A DNA stretch of 64,000 bases from Solirubrobacterales bacterium (lineage in GTDB: Bacteria; Actinomycetota; Thermoleophilia; Solirubrobacterales; Solirubrobacteraceae): positions 63,344-127,343 of the forward strand of contig PLFX01000016.1 in the NCBI GenBank assembly GCA_003138355.1, in the 5' to 3' direction. The translations under genes and the position numbers were made by a program. The first letter of the stretch is position 1; the number at the start of each line of letters is the position of its first letter. Shown here in pieces: positions 62,770 through 64,000 of the stretch. The notes below the pieces were generated by a model. That model was not told the DNA's origin, ran no database searches, and saw nothing but the letters and a program-made list of their open reading frames with translations.

Positions 62770-64000
62770 TCAACCAGCCGGAGGGGCCGGCACCGCAGCC
62801 GGCATCGCAGCAGCCACCTTGAACCGCCGCACCATCTTGTTGAGCTCGTCGGCAGTGTTCGAGAGGTTGTGTGCGCGCGCGGCGATCGCCTGCGCGGACG
62901 CGTAGGTCTGCTGGGTCGCCGCCGACACCTGCTCGGTGGCGGCGGAGGACTGCTCGGCCACGGAAGCGACCTCGGTGACGCTGTCGTGCATCGCGCTCGC
63001 GCTGTGCGCTATCTGCTCGGAGCTCGCCGCGATCGCTTCGATCCGCGCAGTCATGTCCTCGATCGACCCGCCGATTCTGGTGAACGCCTCGCGCGTCTGC
63101 TCGACAACCGTGGTGCCCTCGACGGTCCGCCGTGCACCTTCCTCGACGACGCTCACGGCGGCAGCAGTCTCCTTCTGGATCGCGCCGATCAGCTGCGCGA
63201 TCTCGCGCGCCGCGAGTTGTGACTCCTCGGCGAGCGCGCGTACCTGATCGGCGACGACGGCAAAGCTCCGCCCCTGATCCCCCGCGCGCGCCGCCTCGAT
63301 CGCGGCGTTGAGTGCGAGCAGGTTCGTTTGCTTGGCGATGCGAGTGATCGTCTCGACGATCTTGCCGATCTGGTCGGACTTGGATGCAAGCTCGCCGATC
63401 GTCGCGTTCACCTCGAGCGCGGAGTCGCGCACGGCCGACATCACCTGACTTGCCTCCTCAGCCGCGCCAACACCTGAGCGGGCCACGTCGCGCGTCTCGG
63501 CCGCAGCGGCGGCCGTCATGCGCGCCTCCCCGGCCGCGGATACGGCCGCTGTTACCACGTCCTCGACGGCAGTCTTTGCCTGCTCGATCATCTGCGCTTG
63601 GCGCTCGGCGCCCTGGGCGATCTCGTCAACCGCGCGCGCGATCTCACCATTCGCCCGGCCGCCTTCCTCCGATGTGTTTGCCATCTGCTCGGACGAGCTG
63701 CCGACGGTCACCGCGGTCTCGGCGACGCTTCCGATCATCCCCTGAAGTGACTCGCGGCCAGCGTTGTAGGCGTGGATCGAGGCAACCATCCGCTCGCGGA
63801 TGCCGTTGACCGCGTTGGCGATCTCGCCCAGCTCGTCGCGGCCGAAGCGCTCGATCGGCTGCGTGACAGGCGCCAGCTCGTACGTCAGGTCGCCACGGGC
63901 TATCCGTTCGAGCCCCTCGCGCAGGTCGGCAGCGCAGTGGTCGTTGAGGCTCTTGAGCCGCTCGAGCACTGGCTGCACGCCGCGCTTGATCCCGCGCGTG
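62770..64000 (-). CDS. Methyl-accepting chemotaxis protein, C-terminal part (partial)
   Basis: The frame stays open to the window edge, giving 410 residues; a GTG at 63978 is internal ([17 protein letters not shown] reads through it). HAMP-like start, then a long coiled coil with methylation helices and the conserved hairpin tip [43 protein letters not shown], quoted here only by its position near 63230-63370 (key residues E-A-A-R-A-G). It signals to CheA. The sensor and membrane part lie outside the window. Confidence 0.93.
   Translation of the reverse strand, partial: TRGIKRGVQPVLERLKSLNDHCAADLREGLERIARGDLTYELAPVTQPIERFGRDELGEIANAVNGIRERMVASIHAYNAGRESLQGMIGSVAETAVTVGSSSEQMANTSEEGGRANGEIARAVDEIAQGAERQAQMIEQAKTAVEDVVTAAVSAAGEARMTAAAAAETRDVARSGVGAAEEASQVMSAVRDSALEVNATIGELASKSDQIGKIVETITRIAKQTNLLALNAAIEAARAGDQGRSFAVVADQVRALAEESQLAAREIAQLIGAIQKETAAAVSVVEEGARRTVEGTTVVEQTREAFTRIGGSIEDMTARIEAIAASSEQIAHSASAMHDSVTEVASVAEQSSAATEQVSAATQQTYASAQAIAARAHNLSNTADELNKMVRRFKVAAAMPAAVPAPPAG

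Overview
The window is a GC-rich, gene-dense stretch of a bacterial chromosome. Gene content and order point to a deep-branching actinobacterium, most like Thermoleophilia/Solirubrobacterales. The evidence is blocks recA-recX-miaB-miaA-dapF-hflX, rpsO-pnp-M16-dapB-dapA-rnj and rimP-nusA-infB-rbfA-truB-ribF, plus an actinobacterial integration host factor, MurT/GatD and an LL-diaminopimelate aminotransferase. The taxon is an inference from gene order, not from a marker search. Both ends cut genes: kdpB on the left, a chemoreceptor on the right.

Layout. 1-4.4 kb: the end of kdpB, then a split KdpD. The cytoplasmic KdpD/UspA part is on the plus strand with a membrane-anchored Usp protein; KdpE and the membrane histidine-kinase part converge on it from the minus strand. 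4.4-7.3 kb: ferredoxin and ferredoxin reductase, then small membrane and hypothetical proteins. 7.3-10.1 kb: murT, a methyltransferase and gatD, which together suggest lipid II amidation. 10.1-17.6 kb (mostly minus): dut, hflX, dapL, dapF, miaA and miaB, with a plus-strand SDR gene. 17.7-20.06 kb: five small unrecognised genes wedged between miaB and recX, a likely inserted island. 20.07-27.9 kb (minus): recX, recA, thpR, cinA, a RodZ-like protein, a secreted protein and ftsK. 27.9-30.1 kb (plus): a two-component system. 30.1-44.9 kb (minus): one long, mostly overlapping series of rnj, dapA, a small gene, dapB, an M16 peptidase, pnp, rpsO, ribF, truB, nrnA, rbfA, infB, nusA and rimP. 45-46.1 kb: a secreted DUF3089 hydrolase. 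46.2-57.8 kb (minus): coaBC, rpoZ, gmk, mihF and the pyrimidine operon pyrR-pyrB-pyrC-carA-carB-pyrK-pyrD. 57.8-64 kb: RNase Z, tRNA-Arg(CCG), a hexapeptide acyltransferase, a hybrid histidine kinase, a small secreted protein and a partial chemoreceptor.

How genes work together. dapA, dapB, dapL and dapF give most of the aminotransferase route to diaminopimelate, feeding lysine and peptidoglycan; MurT/GatD then amidates the stem peptide. The pyr operon makes UMP up to orotate (pyrE and pyrF are not here) and begins with a clear PyrR-binding RNA element that covers the pyrR ribosome-binding site. The rimP-nusA-infB series begins with a leader that has alternative hairpins and an intrinsic-terminator-like hairpin five bases before the start codon.

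Most notable points: DapF has serine at both catalytic cysteine positions; the rimP leader looks like an attenuator; NusA ends in a Cys3-His tail; KdpD is split and no kdpC follows kdpB; the pyrK start lies in a G-quadruplex-type sequence; and several promoters place a -10 box exactly six bases before a start codon, as expected for leaderless mRNAs. I found no CRISPR array, insertion sequence, prophage or rRNA.
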